Made by a program: the position numbers and the translations under genes. From positions 1 through 6,161 of the forward strand of contig SLGN01000155.1 in NCBI GenBank assembly GCA_007123695.1: DNA of 6,161 nt. The letters run 5' to 3'. This stretch comes from Verrucomicrobiales bacterium (GTDB lineage: Bacteria > Verrucomicrobiota > Verrucomicrobiia > Verrucomicrobiales > DEV007). Under the pieces are notes generated by a model. It worked only from the letters and a program-made list of their open reading frames with translations. It was not told the origin of the DNA and ran no database searches. Shown here one piece after another: positions 5,423 to 6,161 of this stretch; position 1 is the first letter of the stretch, and each line of letters begins with the position of its first letter.

Positions 5423-6086
5423 CAAGGGAAACAATTCGACTAGTGACGATAAATTTGATAAATTAAAATTTATCAGGATTTTTGATCCTAATCATGTGCC
5501 TAAGTATTTAATAGAGCAGATTAAAGACCGAGATTATGATGTCGAAAAATTTTACAAATATCACGAGTCAACTTGTCTTATTCACGGAAGGGATGGCCCT
5601 AGGCTTAACCCTGTTAATATGCTCTATCTTATTAGCAACGAGCAGCATATGCCTTGTGGTGTTTTGTGGTGTACAGTATCTGTATTATCAAACGACCTTA
5701 TTATTCAGACATTTTCCATGGACAAAGATTACTGGGGTCAAGGAAAAGCTGTTCAGCTCCTTGAGAAAAAATGCAGAGAAATTAAAGACATATGTGAGCT
5801 GAACAATGTTTATTGGGTAACAAAATATCCAAAACATTCGGAAAAATACGGCTTTAAAAGATCAAAAAGCGTTCTTATGGAATATACGGGCGAACGCAAG
5901 GAGGAAGAAAACGATGGGAAAGACGATGATGGGGGGAAGCAGTGTCGAGGGGATGGCTCCGAAGTACACAGAGCAGGAGCAGCAAAGGATAAACGCCCTT
6001 CTGGAACAGAACATGCCCCTGATCCAACAAGTGCTGGGAAACCAGATGGCAGGACTCGGAACAGAAGAAAGTCAAAGGCAGTTTGA
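5391..6086 (+). CDS. GNAT-family N-acetyltransferase embedded in the tail module
   Basis: The ORF has 231 residues; the enzyme-like part is about residues 25-168. 'IIQTFSMDKDYWGQGKAVQLLEKKCREI' spans the beta4/motif A/helix 3 region that binds the acetyl-CoA pyrophosphate. The loop WGQGKA (115-120) keeps Gly118 and Ala120 of the (Q/R)xxGx(G/A) motif but has Trp where Gln/Arg is usual. 'PKHSEKYGFKRSKSVLMEY' (147-165) fits the motif B region with its Tyr-Gly-Phe turn. The N-terminus (1-24) is Asn/Ser/Thr-rich and disordered-looking. The ATG at 5391 has GGAAGG at 5375-5380 and overlaps the previous gene by 32 bases; no later ATG comes before the domain. Residues from about 168 onward are a charged, low-complexity tail encoded where the next gene overlaps in another frame, so the tail may be incidental. 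The gene is AT-rich compared with its downstream neighbour. The substrate is unknown; modification of host or virion protein is speculation. Confidence 0.68.
   Translation: MSNTLEKNSTNKGNNSTSDDKFDKLKFIRIFDPNHVPKYLIEQIKDRDYDVEKFYKYHESTCLIHGRDGPRLNPVNMLYLISNEQHMPCGVLWCTVSVLSNDLIIQTFSMDKDYWGQGKAVQLLEKKCREIKDICELNNVYWVTKYPKHSEKYGFKRSKSVLMEYTGERKEEENDGKDDDGGKQCRGDGSEVHRAGAAKDKRPSGTEHAPDPTSAGKPDGRTRNRRKSKAV
5898..5904 (+). promoter_or_regulatory. Strong ribosome binding site for the last gene, inside the GNAT ORF
   Basis: AAGGAGG lies 9 bases before the ATG at 5914. It is the best Shine-Dalgarno sequence in the window and decides that start over the in-frame ATGs at 5926 and 5929. It shows that the downstream gene begins within the GNAT reading frame. 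Confidence 0.75.
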
Positions 6087-6161
6087 GTCCCAGTATTTAG
6101 CTCCTGCTATGCAGAATTTTGAGCAGCAAGTGATGCCGTCCATTCAAGAAAGGTTTCAAGA
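5914..6161 (+). CDS. N-terminal part of a Gln-rich helical virion/ejection-type protein (3' truncated)
   Basis: The frame is open from the ATG at 5914 to the right edge (82 full codons). It is supported by a strong AAGGAGG site. After a Met/Gly/Ser-rich start, it reads 'APKYTEQEQQRINALLEQNMPLIQQVLG', then 'TEESQRQFESQYLAPAMQNFEQQVMPSIQERFQ', which is strongly helical and Gln/Glu-rich. Phage structural modules often have a protein with a 'APAMxxFxxxxxPxIxERF' segment near the fibre and nozzle genes, usually unnamed; an internal virion or DNA-ejection protein is a reasonable guess. It overlaps the GNAT ORF by 173 bases in a different frame. Its GC content is clearly higher than that of the GNAT gene. 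The function is inferred from context only. Confidence 0.68.
   Translation, partial: MGKTMMGGSSVEGMAPKYTEQEQQRINALLEQNMPLIQQVLGNQMAGLGTEESQRQFESQYLAPAMQNFEQQVMPSIQERFQ

Noticed and set aside
5457..5474. Inverted repeat GATAAATT-AA-AATTTATC
   Set aside because: It is in AT-rich coding sequence, the 2-base loop is too tight for a stable hairpin, and chance is likely given the composition. An operator cannot be excluded but nothing supports it.

Overview
The window looks like part of the virion-structure (late) module of a tailed double-stranded DNA bacteriophage or prophage. Every credible gene is on the + strand. Genes abut or overlap by a few bases, starts are mostly preceded by Shine-Dalgarno-like purine runs, and the longest non-coding gap is 45 bases. 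There are no tRNAs, rRNAs, insertion sequences, integrase or CRISPR repeats. The presumed head-tail adaptor and the large tail nozzle-like protein suggest a short-tailed (podovirus-like) particle. The host cannot be named; Shine-Dalgarno use points to a bacterium, and the moderate base composition gives no more than that.

Layout. 2-550 is the 3' end of a beta-rich virion protein cut by the left edge. 553-574 is a perfect 8-bp hairpin between this gene and the rest. 596-940 is a small conserved-looking phage protein of unknown function. 941-1804 is a probable head-tail adaptor with an extra beta domain inserted in its middle. 1807-2487 is a small fibre-like protein. 2487-4859 is a 790-residue protein resembling the tail nozzle / tail tubular B / DNA-stabilisation type, carrying three repeat-like beta modules of the kind often labelled 'ubiquitin-activating E1 FCCH-like' in phage annotation. 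4856-5422 is a second small fibre-like protein. 5391-6086 is a GNAT-type acetyltransferase ORF. From 5914 to the right edge is the N-terminal part of a Gln-rich helical protein, probably a virion or ejection protein.

How it fits together. The head gene(s), connector, nozzle and fibres appear in assembly-like order and are probably translated from one long late transcript with translational coupling (TAATG and ATGA junctions). The GNAT gene is the outlier: it is enzymatic, clearly AT-rich compared with what follows, and its ORF runs without a stop for 173 bases into the next gene in another frame. The most noteworthy points are this embedded acetyltransferase and its overlap, and the recurrence of the same beta module four times in two different virion proteins. 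No wholly new system is evident. All functional names rest on remembered family resemblance, not on searches.
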